The position numbers and the translations under genes were made by a program. A stretch of DNA of 64,000 bases from Gibbsiella quercinecans. GTDB lineage: Bacteria > Pseudomonadota > Gammaproteobacteria > Enterobacterales > Enterobacteriaceae. The stretch spans positions 1,488,001 through 1,552,000 of the forward strand of contig NZ_CP014136.1 of the NCBI RefSeq assembly GCF_002291425.1. Reading direction: 5' to 3'. Numbering within the stretch: the first letter of the stretch is position 1; each line of letters starts with the position of its first letter. Shown piece by piece: positions 42,499 through 50,988 of the stretch. The notes beneath the pieces were generated by a model. It saw nothing but the letters and a program-made list of their open reading frames with translations, ran no database searches and had not been told where the DNA came from.

Positions 42499-42527
42499 CC
42501 GGCCCTGTGCGGCCTGGCGGAGGGGAT

Positions 42528-43199
42528 TCAGAATTGGCTCAGGCGTTTGATGATGCTTTCCCGCACGTTATCAATGTGCGCGATAAGCAGATCCCGCGCC
42601 TGTTCGGCCTGCCCGTTGCGCAGCGCTTCAATGATCGCCAAATGTTCGTTATGGCCAATAACAAAGCGTTCCGGCACTTGGCGCAAATTGAACATGCTGG
42701 TTTTTAAGCGCAGGGTTTGAATATAGCCTTTCAATAAGCGGTTGCCGCTGTAATGGGCGATCGCGTCATGCAGGCGGGTATCCACCGCCCAATCCTCTTT
42801 GGGGTCCGGCCGGTCCTGGCTAAGCAGGCGTTTAATCTGCCTGGCGATGGCATCCAGCTCATCGCCGGGAATACGGCCGGCGGCCAGGCGAGCCGCCTCA
42901 CCTTCCAGAGTGCGGCGCACGTGCAGCGTTTCGATCAGTTCCTGGATGGAGAACTCTTTCACTACTGGCGTTCTGCCGCCGTTACGCACAATAAAGCCTT
43001 CGTTTTCCAGCCTGTTGAGCGCATTCCTTACCGGCGTGCGGGAAATATCCATCATTTCCGCCAGGCGCCGTTCCTGCAATACGGTATTCACCGGCAGTTC
43101 GCGGTTGATGATCATTTGCAAAATGATATCGTAAGCCTTCCTGCTTAAATTCCGTTCGTTATCATCATTCATACAGTAGCTTGTGCTCATAGAAACCAT
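42528..43199 (-). CDS. GntR/FadR-family (FCD) regulator
   Basis: About 214-223 residues. The winged helix lies at about 15-80 (LQMIINRELPVNTVLQERRLAEMMDISRTPVRNALNRLENEGF), followed by the all-helical FCD domain (LIETLHVRRTLEGEAARLAAG, DTRLHDAIAHYSGNRLL). The start is uncertain: ATG at 43199, 43190 or 43172 are all in frame. It lies 132 bases downstream of, and on the same strand as, the operon at 43332-47234 and is the best candidate to control it. It converges on alsK. Confidence 0.85.
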   Translation of the reverse strand: MVSMSTSYCMNDDNERNLSRKAYDIILQMIINRELPVNTVLQERRLAEMMDISRTPVRNALNRLENEGFIVRNGGRTPVVKEFSIQELIETLHVRRTLEGEAARLAAGRIPGDELDAIARQIKRLLSQDRPDPKEDWAVDTRLHDAIAHYSGNRLLKGYIQTLRLKTSMFNLRQVPERFVIGHNEHLAIIEALRNGQAEQARDLLIAHIDNVRESIIKRLSQF

Positions 43200-43331
43200 C
43201 GTATTTTCACACTGGATATACCGTTAATCAGGCTAATCCGTCTGCAACCCCGGCCGCGGTGCCCGGCAAGGATTGCCGAACACAGCCTAGCATTTTCATC
43301 TCAAAGATACAGCAGCAGGCCCTGCGCCGCA

Positions 43332-44129
43332 TTACTGCGCCAAGCTGCGCACCGGATCTTTCGGCGCAGGATCGTAACCCACCAGCGGGGTTACCAGCCT
43401 AGCGTAAGTGCCATCGGCCTTCATTTCAGCCAGGGCTTTATTGACGGCAGCAACCAAATTCGGCTTGCCCTTTTTCAGCGCAAAGCCTTTCTGGATCTGG
43501 TTCACATAGTCCGGCGTCTGTTTAAAAGGCAGCTTCATGTCTTTAATCAGGTAGGCATTACCAATCGAGTCATTAATCACCCCATCGATATTCCCGTTCG
43601 CCATATCCTGCACGGCAGCCGTTACGTCAACGTAGCTTTTTAATATCGCACCGTGCTCCACCGCCAACTGTGCATAGGTGGAAGAAACCTGCGCGCCAAT
43701 CCGTTTGCCTTTCAGATCCTGTGCGGATTGAATAGCTGAATCTTGCGGAATAATAATCCGGCCGCCGGATTCGATCCAACCGTCGGCAAAGATAATCGCT
43801 TTTTGCCGTTCCGGGGTAATATCCATCGCAGCGCTGCTGATATCAAACTGATCGGCCTGCAGGCCAATTAAAATGGAGTCCCATTTCGTCACAATCGGCA
43901 TGTATTTCAGATCAAGACGCCGGGCGATCTCTTTCATTACGCTGATTTCCAGGCCGTCCAATTGGCCATTTGCCATCCGCATGCTGTACGGCGGGTTGGT
44001 CCCTTCGGTGGCAACGCGTAATTCCCCTTGCTTGAGCAGTTCAAGTTGCCCATCGCCCGCCGCCGCGGCAAAAAAGGACATCAACGCTGACACCAGTACG
44101 GCAAGACTAAAAACAAATTTTAGTTTCAT
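43332..44129 (-). CDS. Polar amino-acid-type periplasmic binding protein
   Basis: 265 residues, SBP_bac_3 family, with a signal peptide ending about residue 24 (AAA). ELRVATEGTNPPYSMRMANGQLDGLEISVMKEIARRL is the standard opening; RIGAQVSSTYAQLAVEH and DGVINDSIGNAYLIKD are the second-lobe contacts. It should feed the permease/ATPase pair at 45131-46590 although the ureohydrolase gene lies between them. The ligand might be a guanidino or amino acid compound, from context only. Confidence 0.88.
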   Translation of the reverse strand: MKLKFVFSLAVLVSALMSFFAAAAGDGQLELLKQGELRVATEGTNPPYSMRMANGQLDGLEISVMKEIARRLDLKYMPIVTKWDSILIGLQADQFDISSAAMDITPERQKAIIFADGWIESGGRIIIPQDSAIQSAQDLKGKRIGAQVSSTYAQLAVEHGAILKSYVDVTAAVQDMANGNIDGVINDSIGNAYLIKDMKLPFKQTPDYVNQIQKGFALKKGKPNLVAAVNKALAEMKADGTYARLVTPLVGYDPAPKDPVRSLAQ

Positions 44130-44168
44130 GTGGCATGACTCCCGATATGTTGAATAGTAATAGGAAAA

Positions 44169-45116
44169 TCAAGGCATTGTGGTTGCCAATAGTGATAACA
44201 ATTCCAGCATGACGGTCGCCCCGAGCAGCGCGGTGATTTGCCCCGGCCCGTCATACGGCGGGCTGATTTCCGTCACGTCGCAGCCCACCATGTTGATCTT
44301 GTTTAACGCGCGTAACAGCAACAGCGCTTCGCGCGTGCTCGGCCCGCCGGATTCCGGGGTTTGCACTGCGGGTGCCGAAGCCGGGTCAACAAAGTCCATA
44401 TCGAAGGTAATAAACGTCGGCCGCCCCGCCGTTCTGGCGCTAATGCGTTCGGCCAGCGCCGGCAACCCAATGTCGAACATCTCATCGGTGGTGACCACCT
44501 CATAGCCCAAATCCAGCGACTGGGTGATATCGCTGGTTTTAAACAAGGAGCCGCGCAGGCCCACCTGTATCGAATAGCGCGGATCGACAATGTTTTCTTC
44601 CACCGCTCGGCGGAACGGCGTGCCGGCGCTGTATTGCAGATCGGCGAAATATTTATCCCAGGTATCGCTGTGTGAATCGAACTGCACCAGCGCCAGCGGG
44701 CCATGTACTCTGGCAATCGCCCGCAGCTCCGCCAGGGTTACAGAATGGTCGCCGCCGATCGCGCACGGCACGGCTCCCGCGGCAGCAATGCGGTGAATGG
44801 TTTCTTCTATCAACCGCAACGATTCGATTTCATAACCGGGCACCACCACCGAATCCCCCACATCGGCAATGCGCAGTTTTTCAAAGATATTGACATTGCC
44901 GCGATAGGGATTGATCGGGCGCAGCATCACCGACATGGCGCGCACGGCATTGGGCGCAAAGCGCGCGCCGCTGCGAAAAGGCGCGCCGGAATCCGACGGT
45001 ATGCCAACGATCGCCGCATCAAGATCGCCGGGATCGTTAGCCAGCGGCAGACGCATAAAGGTCGGCAGGCCGCAAAAGCGTGGGCTGGCCAGCGAATCGG
45101 CAGGCTGTGAACTCAT
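44169..45116 (-). CDS. Agmatinase/arginase-family ureohydrolase, atypical active site
   Basis: 315 residues. All metal ligands of the dimanganese (or nickel) site are present: H124 (GGDHS), D147, H149 and D151 (FDSHSD), D239 and D241 (FDMDFVDP). But the catalytic His of the usual HGTPFR motif is Ala164 (YSAGTPFRR), and the usual GTGTPE is AVQTPE (E255). It may act on a guanidino compound other than agmatine, such as guanidine or a guanidino acid, or be altered in activity. It lies between the permease gene (14 bases) and the binding-protein gene. Confidence 0.87.
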   Translation of the reverse strand: MSSQPADSLASPRFCGLPTFMRLPLANDPGDLDAAIVGIPSDSGAPFRSGARFAPNAVRAMSVMLRPINPYRGNVNIFEKLRIADVGDSVVVPGYEIESLRLIEETIHRIAAAGAVPCAIGGDHSVTLAELRAIARVHGPLALVQFDSHSDTWDKYFADLQYSAGTPFRRAVEENIVDPRYSIQVGLRGSLFKTSDITQSLDLGYEVVTTDEMFDIGLPALAERISARTAGRPTFITFDMDFVDPASAPAVQTPESGGPSTREALLLLRALNKINMVGCDVTEISPPYDGPGQITALLGATVMLELLSLLATTMP

Positions 45117-45130
45117 GGCAAACTCCTTGG

Positions 45131-45787
45131 TTAGCTGTAACGTTCCTGGCGGCGTTCAAGCCAGGCGGCAAACTCCGTCAGCATCGACGTCAACAGCAAA
45201 TAAATCACCGAGGCGGCAATATAGAATTCAAACGGACGGAAAGTAGCGGAGATAATAGTCTGGGCATACAGGGTGATGTCGATCACCGTAATGGTGGAAA
45301 GCAACGAGGTGTTTTTCAACGCGGAAATCGCCTCGTTGGTCATCGGCGGCAAAATAATGCGAAACACCTGCGGCAAGATGATGCGGCGCATCACTTCACG
45401 TTTGGACAGCCCCAGCGCATAGGCTGATTCCATTTGGCTACGCGGAATGGCATTTAGCCCTGAACGGATTATTTCAGCGATATAAGCGCCGCTGTTTAGC
45501 GCCAGCGCAATTACGCCGGCGGCGAACGGCGAAAACCGGATCCCCAACTGCGGCAAGCCGAAATAGACAATAAACACCTGGATCAACGCCGGCGTGCCGC
45601 GCACAAACCAAATGTAAAACCGGCTGGCCCGGCTAAATAGCGCCACCGGCGAAAGCTTGCCCAGCGCCGCCGCCAGCCCAAACACCCAACTGAGCAGAAT
45701 CGTCAGCACCGTGATGGCCAACACCGTCACGGCGGCATAGAAAAAACCGGCGCCATAGGCCTGGAAATCACTCAATAATTGATTCAT
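45131..45787 (-). CDS. Polar amino-acid-type ABC permease
   Basis: 218 residues with five or so membrane segments. It belongs to the HisM/GlnP family, whose EAA loop appears as SQMESAYALGLSKREVMRRIILPQVFRIILPP. A single permease gene implies a homodimer. Its start overlaps the stop of the ATPase gene by four bases. It works with the ATPase at 45784-46590 and the binding protein at 43332-44129. Confidence 0.9.
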   Translation of the reverse strand: MNQLLSDFQAYGAGFFYAAVTVLAITVLTILLSWVFGLAAALGKLSPVALFSRASRFYIWFVRGTPALIQVFIVYFGLPQLGIRFSPFAAGVIALALNSGAYIAEIIRSGLNAIPRSQMESAYALGLSKREVMRRIILPQVFRIILPPMTNEAISALKNTSLLSTITVIDITLYAQTIISATFRPFEFYIAASVIYLLLTSMLTEFAAWLERRQERYS

Positions 45788-46590
45788 GGCACATTCCTTC
45801 TCGCGGCGGGGGAAATATCCTCATGCAGAATGCGGCTAAGAAATTGCCGTAACCGGGGGCTTTCCGGATCGGCCAGTACCCGTTGCGGCGGGCCATCCTC
45901 GGCCACCACGCCCTGATCAAAAAACAGTACGCGTGAAGAAACATCCCGGGCAAAGGCGATTTCATGGGTCACCAGCAGCATGGTCATGCCCTCTTCCGCC
46001 AGGGCGGCGATCAGGGTGAGCACTTCGCCCACCAGCTCCGGATCGAGCGCCGAGGTGGCCTCATCGAACAGCATCATGCGCGGCTTCATCGCCAGCGCCC
46101 GGGCTATCGCCACCCGCTGCTGTTGCCCGCCGGAGAGCCGACCGGGGTACTGATCGCGCTTTTCATACATTCCGACGCGGTTCAATAAGGCGTCGGCCAC
46201 TTCTACCGCCGCCTTGCGCGACATTTTTTTCACCCGCAGCGGCGCTTCAATCACATTTTCCAGCACCGTCATATGCGGCCATAAATGGTAGCTCTGGAAC
46301 ACCATGCCAATTTGCGTACGCAGTTGTTGCAACTGCTCGGTGGAAGGCTGGGCTCTGGCGCCGTCACGGAAATCAAACGAGAATTCACCAAATTCCATAA
46401 AGCCGCTCTGCGGCATTTCCAGCACGTTCAGACAGCGCAAAAACGTACTTTTCCCGGAGCCGCTGGCGCCGATAATCGAAACCACCTCGCCGCGGTTGAC
46501 GTTTAACGCCACATTCTTCAACACATGCAGTTCGCCATAGCGCTTATTCAGCTCTTTGATCCGTAATAAAGACGGCTCAATGTGCGTCAT
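45784..46590 (-). CDS. Polar amino-acid-type ABC ATPase
   Basis: 268 residues, HisP/GlnQ family: Walker A GASGSGKST near 41-49, signature LSGGQQQR, Walker B MMLFDEATSALDPE, switch VTHEIAFAR. It overlaps the DUF1989 gene by four bases and the permease gene by four, so the three are coupled. It is the second gene of the operon. Confidence 0.92.
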   Translation of the reverse strand: MTHIEPSLLRIKELNKRYGELHVLKNVALNVNRGEVVSIIGASGSGKSTFLRCLNVLEMPQSGFMEFGEFSFDFRDGARAQPSTEQLQQLRTQIGMVFQSYHLWPHMTVLENVIEAPLRVKKMSRKAAVEVADALLNRVGMYEKRDQYPGRLSGGQQQRVAIARALAMKPRMMLFDEATSALDPELVGEVLTLIAALAEEGMTMLLVTHEIAFARDVSSRVLFFDQGVVAEDGPPQRVLADPESPRLRQFLSRILHEDISPAARRNVP

Positions 46591-47234
46591 GCGGCTCCTC
46601 CTTCACATGGCATATTCTCGATTAAGTGCAAACCGATATCGGCAGGCCGGCGGCTAGCGCCATTAATCGGCGTGATATCTTGTGGGCAGGCGGAAAGCAC
46701 CAGCCAGATATCCTGCTCGGCCTTTAGCACCAAGGTATCCCCCGCTTTAGCGAGCGGCGGGGCGCGATCGAGCGCACCGTCCGGCTGAAACGGCACATTC
46801 ATAAACAGGTTCAATGACGCCGGGGTAAACGGCAGCGTGATGCCCAGGTGATTCAAGGCGGCGTGGAAATTATCGGTACAGCTACGGTGGTATTGCGTGC
46901 AGCCCAGCTCCCGATAAATCTCGGCATTGCAGGGGCACAGCAGCGTGTCATGCCGGCCGGGCGAGGCGTCGTGAACCAGCGTAAACATGGCCGCGCGATA
47001 GTTGCTGACCACCGTCATCCCTAGCTGCAGAAACAGATTGCTGTTCACCGAACGCGTATGTTCCATAGAGGCGTACTCGAAAGGATCGCGTTGGCTAATT
47101 GCCCAGGCATCCACCACCTGATTGCCGCGAATATTCTCGATCGCCAGCGCCTGCCCTTTGCCCAGCGCAACCGCAATGCCTTCTGTGGCCGCGAGAATCA
47201 TATCCTGCCCGGTGAAACAAGGTTGGGCCATCAT
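46587..47234 (-). CDS. DUF1989 protein (urea-carboxylase-associated / carboxyguanidine deiminase-like)
   Basis: 215 residues. It shows the DUF1989 marks: QVVDAWAI, SMEHTRSVN, the metal-type cluster CPCNAEIYRELGC and HRSCTDNFHAAL, and the C-terminal DIWLVLSACPQDITPING. Some members of this family form the carboxyguanidine deiminase pair (CgdAB) in guanidine breakdown, usually next to a guanidine carboxylase; others are uncharacterised. Only one copy is present and there is no carboxylase here. First gene of the operon with the transporter and ureohydrolase. Confidence 0.85.
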   Translation of the reverse strand: MMAQPCFTGQDMILAATEGIAVALGKGQALAIENIRGNQVVDAWAISQRDPFEYASMEHTRSVNSNLFLQLGMTVVSNYRAAMFTLVHDASPGRHDTLLCPCNAEIYRELGCTQYHRSCTDNFHAALNHLGITLPFTPASLNLFMNVPFQPDGALDRAPPLAKAGDTLVLKAEQDIWLVLSACPQDITPINGASRRPADIGLHLIENMPCEGGAA

Positions 47235-47342
47235 CTGAACCCCCTATTGCTGTATGCGTAAAAAATCATGTTTGTTTTTTATTGGCACTTGTATAAAAAG
47301 CAAAGAAAATGCCAAAAGTATTCCAAACGCGGAGCGCGCCCA

Positions 47343-48308
47343 ATGAAAAATAGTTGCTGGATACCCAAGCCGATACACCAGTTCGGAATCAACAGGTTAA
47401 AAAATGCCAATCTGTCACCTTTGGAACAAAGCGAGGATTTGGATACGGCGGCGCAGGCGGGTGTGGTCGCGGCAATCTTCCGCAGTGGCGAATTTTCACG
47501 CACCATGATGGCGCAACTGCCGCATCTTAGAGTGATTGCCGTCCACGGCGTAGGGACCGACGGCATTGATCTGCAGGCGGCAACAGAGAAAGGCATCGTA
47601 GTGATCAATACGCCGGGCATGAATACGCGCTCGGTCGCCGAACATGCCATCGGGCTGATGTTCGCCCTGGCAAAACGGCAGGTAGCGGCAGACAACGCAG
47701 TCCGGCAGGGCGCCTATCAGGCCTTCAAATATCAAAGCGGGCTGCGGGAACTGCAGCATGCGGTGCTGGGGATTGTCGGGCTGGGCGCCACCGGCCGCTG
47801 CACGGCGGCGTTAGCCAACGCTCTGGGGATGCAGGTCGTGGTTTACAGCAGCCAGCAGGATGCGGTTATCCGGGCCGCAGGGTACTGTAAGGCCGCCGAT
47901 CTGGCCGGATTGCTGCGCCAAAGCGACATCGTTTCGCTGCATGTCCCTTCCCTGCCGGCAACCCGGCACCTGATCGGTGCGCGGCAGTTAGCGCAAATGA
48001 AACCTTCGGCCTACCTGATCAACACCAGCCGCGGCGCGCTGATCGATGAAGCGGCGCTCATCAGCGCACTCAATAACGGCGCGCTGGCGGGGGCCAGGCT
48101 GGACGTTTTCGAGCAGGAACCGTTGCCTGCCGGCGCCGCCTTGCTGACCGCCCGCAATCTGGTGGTTTCGCCGCACATTGCGGCATCGACGGAGCAGGCG
48201 TTAATCAATATGGCAGGCGCGGCGGTTGAAGGCATTTTACGCGTGTTGCGGGATGAAAAGCCGGATTCTCTGGTTAACCCGGCGGTGTGGCCAACCCGGC
48301 GCCGGTAA
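47343..48308 (+). CDS. D-2-hydroxyacid dehydrogenase (NAD-dependent)
   Basis: 321 residues from the ATG at 47343 with GGAG upstream. The nucleotide motif is GIVGLGATGRC; the catalytic Arg follows in INTSRGALIDEAAL, the Glu in DVFEQEPLP and the His in SPHIAAST. Such enzymes reduce 2-keto acids or oxidise D-2-hydroxy acids. It is divergent from the DUF1989 operon with about 108 bases between the starts and may share its control, but no functional link is proven. It converges on pxpA. Confidence 0.88.
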   Translation: MKNSCWIPKPIHQFGINRLKNANLSPLEQSEDLDTAAQAGVVAAIFRSGEFSRTMMAQLPHLRVIAVHGVGTDGIDLQAATEKGIVVINTPGMNTRSVAEHAIGLMFALAKRQVAADNAVRQGAYQAFKYQSGLRELQHAVLGIVGLGATGRCTAALANALGMQVVVYSSQQDAVIRAAGYCKAADLAGLLRQSDIVSLHVPSLPATRHLIGARQLAQMKPSAYLINTSRGALIDEAALISALNNGALAGARLDVFEQEPLPAGAALLTARNLVVSPHIAASTEQALINMAGAAVEGILRVLRDEKPDSLVNPAVWPTRRR

Positions 48309-48337
48309 GAACGGCGGCGCCAGGCGTTCAGCGGCCA

Positions 48338-49117
48338 TCAGCCACGGGCGGCAATGACTTCACTCATCGGGGCGAAGGCCACACCTTTGCTTTCCAACAG
48401 TGTGCGCACCTGCGCCGCCATCTCAACCGCGCCCGGCGTGTCGCCGTGCACGCAAATGGTATCAATCGTCACCGGTATGCGCGTTCCCTGCAAGGTGATC
48501 AGCGCCTGATCCTCCAGCATCCGCAGGATCCGTTCGCTGGCCTGTTTGGCATCGTGCAGCACCGCGCCCGGCAGCTTGCGCGACACCAGGTTGCCGTTTT
48601 CGGCATAAGCGCGATCGACGTAGATCTCGCGCACCAGCGGCAAGCCCACTTCCAGCGCCGCTTTTTCCGTGCACAGGCCCGGCATGGTCACCATAATCAA
48701 GGACTTGTCCACCGCATAAATCGCCCTGGCCACCGCCATCGCCAGCGCGTCGTCTTCCGCCGCCATATTGCCGAGCGCGCCGTGGGTTTTCACATGCTGC
48801 AAACGCATCCCCTGGCTTTCCGCCAGCGCTTTCAATGCACCGATCTGATAGATGATCTGCCGTTCGATCTGCGCCGGGCTGTCGCCCAGGATCTGGCGGC
48901 GGCCAAAGCCCTGCAGATCAAAAAAGCTGGGATGCGCCCCCACCTTGACCCCCTGCTGCTGCGCCGCGGCCAGCGTTGCCGCCATCACGTCCGGATCCCC
49001 GGCGTGGAAACCGCAGGCGATGTTGGCCGAGGTCACGATGCGCAACATCTCTTCATCCTGCCCCATCGTCCAGGCCCCGAAACTTTCCCCCATATCGCAG
49101 TTGAGATCGATCAACAT
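48338..49117 (-). CDS. pxpA: PxpA, 5-oxoprolinase subunit A (LamB/YcsF family)
   Basis: 259 residues from the ATG at 49117 (AGGGGAA upstream). It starts MLIDLNCDMGESFGAWTMGQDEEML, followed by SANIACGFHAGDP, the LamB/YcsF signature, and VGAHPSFFDLQGFGRR. With PxpB and PxpC it hydrolyses 5-oxoproline (pyroglutamate), a spontaneous damage product of glutamine and glutamate, at the cost of ATP. Unusually it is separated from and divergent to pxpBC; in E. coli the three lie in one direction. Confidence 0.93.
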   Translation of the reverse strand: MLIDLNCDMGESFGAWTMGQDEEMLRIVTSANIACGFHAGDPDVMAATLAAAQQQGVKVGAHPSFFDLQGFGRRQILGDSPAQIERQIIYQIGALKALAESQGMRLQHVKTHGALGNMAAEDDALAMAVARAIYAVDKSLIMVTMPGLCTEKAALEVGLPLVREIYVDRAYAENGNLVSRKLPGAVLHDAKQASERILRMLEDQALITLQGTRIPVTIDTICVHGDTPGAVEMAAQVRTLLESKGVAFAPMSEVIAARG

Positions 49118-49209
49118 GGCGCATTCCCCTTGGTTATTTTGATTGCCCATCACAGTTGCACAGCGCGGCGCGAAAATAAATCTCTATCTTGTATATTGAC
49201 AGCATCTCA

Positions 49210-49220
49210 TTGGTATGCCA
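49210..49220. promoter_or_regulatory. Candidate operator between pxpA and pxpB
   Basis: TTGGTATGCCA followed by AACGTATTTCATACGA in the 150-base divergent gap. The 11-mer is shared with 25551-25561. TTGG-TATG-CCAA is an almost perfect palindrome of the kind bound by FCD-GntR regulators, one of which may control these genes. Confidence 0.35.
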
Positions 49221-49267
49221 AACGTATTTCATACGACCATCACTTTCAGACATGTGGGAAAAATGAC

Positions 49268-49999
49268 GTGGACCAGCCCGCAGCAGCCCCCGCGTGGCAA
49301 TTACTCCCGGTTGCCGATCACGCGGTTTACATCGATTTTGGCGAGGTGATCGACGAACAGATCAACCGGCGCGTCACCGCGTTAGCGGCGCGCCTGAAGG
49401 CGGCGGCGCCGGCCGGGATCACCTCGCTGATCCCCACCTACCGTTCACTAACGGTGAATTACGACTCCACCCAGGTGCGGCAGCAGGCATTAATCCAGCA
49501 GCTTGAGCAGTTGCTGGCCGAGACGGCGGAGGCCGATGCGCCCAGCAAATGCTGGCATATTCCGGTGTGCTACGGCGGGCAGTACGGCATCGATTTGCCG
49601 GAACTTGCCGCCACGCACGGGCTAAGCGAGCAAGAAACCATCGCCATCCACAGCGCAACCCGCTACCGCGTTTATATGATCGGCTTTATGCCCGGCTTTG
49701 CCTATCTTGGCGGGCTGGATGCGCGTTTGCACACCCCGCGGCGGGTGGAGCCGCGCCTGAAGGTGCCCGCCGGCAGCATCAGCATCGGCGGCATGCAAAC
49801 GGCGGTCGGTTCCGTCGCCGCCCCCAGCGGCTGGCACCTGCTGGGGCGCACGCCGGTGCGTAGCTTTGATCCCACGCGCGAATCCCCCTTTCTGCTGCAG
49901 GCCGGCGACAACGTCCGCTTTTTTACCATCAGTGAGCGCCAATTCGAACAACTCTCGGCAGAGCGCCACTATCTGCCCGAATGGAGCTGGCAGGCATGA
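49268..49999 (+). CDS. pxpB: PxpB, 5-oxoprolinase subunit B (KipI family)
   Basis: 243 residues read from a GTG at 49268 with GGGA upstream; no in-frame ATG lies near, and the open frame continues far upstream through pxpA antisense sequence. Family marks are AVYIDFGEVIDEQINRRVTALAARL, PVCYGGQYGIDLPELAA, MIGFMPGFAYLGGL and PRLKVPAGSISIGGMQTAVGSV. KipI-type proteins pair with the KipA-type partner encoded by the next gene, here overlapping by four bases (ATGA). Confidence 0.92.
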   Translation: MDQPAAAPAWQLLPVADHAVYIDFGEVIDEQINRRVTALAARLKAAAPAGITSLIPTYRSLTVNYDSTQVRQQALIQQLEQLLAETAEADAPSKCWHIPVCYGGQYGIDLPELAATHGLSEQETIAIHSATRYRVYMIGFMPGFAYLGGLDARLHTPRRVEPRLKVPAGSISIGGMQTAVGSVAAPSGWHLLGRTPVRSFDPTRESPFLLQAGDNVRFFTISERQFEQLSAERHYLPEWSWQA

Positions 50000-50955
50000 T
50001 GTATTTTGAGGTGCTTTCCCCCGGGCTATTTACCACCTTGCAAGATGAAGGCCGCTTCGGCTTTGAAGACCAGGGCGTGCCGCCTTCCGGTGCGATGGAC
50101 GAACTCAGCTTTGCCGTTGCCAACGCGCTGGTCGGCAACCCGGCCAACACCGGCGCGCTGGAAATCACTCTGCTCGGCCCCACGCTGTGCCTGGCCGGCG
50201 ATTGCCCATGCCATTTCGCGGTGACCGGCAACCTGGCGGCCACGCTCAACGGCCGCCCGTGTGCGCCTTATCGGTGCCATGAAATGCAACCGGGCAGCGT
50301 GCTGGCGCTGGGGCGCGTCATCAGCGGCGCCCGGGGCTATCTGGCGGTCACCGGCGGCTTTGCCGTGGCGCCGGTGCTGGGCAGCGTTTCAACCCTGATG
50401 CGGGCCGGCCTGGGTGGGTTTGCCGGGCGCCCGTTGCAAAAAAATGACCATCTACCGCTGGTTGACGCCCCCACGGCGCCCCCGTATCAGGGTGCGGCAG
50501 AGCGCATCATGCCGCAGATGGAAAAGCGGCCGATCCGCATTATCTGGGGGCCGCAGGATACGCACTTCGATGCGGCGGCCAAAGCAGGCTTTATTGAGCA
50601 ACGCTACACCCTGTCCAATCAGAGCGATCGCATGGGCTACCGTTTGCAGGGCCAGCCGATCGCGCACAGCAAAGGGTTCAATATCGTCTCTGACGCCATC
50701 GCCCGCGGCAGCATTCAGATCCCCGGCAACGGTCTGCCGATCGTGGCGATGAGCGATCGCCAAACCACCGGCGGCTACCCGAAAATCGCCACTGTCATCC
50801 GTGCTGATTTGGCCCGGCTGGGGCAATTGAAGCCCGGCGACAGGCTGCAGTTTGAACCGGTGAGCGTTGAAAAAGCGGAAACGCTGTGGTGCGGCCGCCA
50901 GCAGGCGCTGGCCCAGTGGCTGGAAAAATTGCGCGGCGGCCAGGCCGATGCCTGA
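49996..50955 (+). CDS. pxpC: PxpC, 5-oxoprolinase subunit C (KipA family)
   Basis: 319 residues from the ATG at 49996, which overlaps the pxpB stop (49999 is an alternative). Motifs include FTTLQDEGRFGFEDQGVPPSGAMDELSF, the biotin-dependent carboxylase-like N-terminus of KipA, then RIIWGPQDTHFD and YTLSNQSDRMGYRLQG, and the C-terminal TTGGYPKIATVI. It forms the PxpBC part of 5-oxoprolinase. A palindromic hairpin 3 bases past the stop ends the operon. Confidence 0.93.
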   Translation: MMYFEVLSPGLFTTLQDEGRFGFEDQGVPPSGAMDELSFAVANALVGNPANTGALEITLLGPTLCLAGDCPCHFAVTGNLAATLNGRPCAPYRCHEMQPGSVLALGRVISGARGYLAVTGGFAVAPVLGSVSTLMRAGLGGFAGRPLQKNDHLPLVDAPTAPPYQGAAERIMPQMEKRPIRIIWGPQDTHFDAAAKAGFIEQRYTLSNQSDRMGYRLQGQPIAHSKGFNIVSDAIARGSIQIPGNGLPIVAMSDRQTTGGYPKIATVIRADLARLGQLKPGDRLQFEPVSVEKAETLWCGRQQALAQWLEKLRGGQADA

Positions 50956-50957
50956 AC

Positions 50958-50977
50958 GGCCCCCGGTGCCGGGGGCC
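50958..50977. terminator. Bidirectional hairpin between pxpC and the peptide-transporter operon
   Basis: GGCCCCCGG and CCGGGGGCC form a perfect palindrome around a 2-base centre between two convergent genes. T-runs are short on both sides, so strength is uncertain. Confidence 0.6.
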
Positions 50978-50988
50978 ACAGGTTGGGG

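Noticed and set aside
48287-49267. Long upstream extension of the pxpB frame
   Set aside because: It runs through pxpA antisense and has no KipI similarity; similarity begins just after the GTG at 49268.
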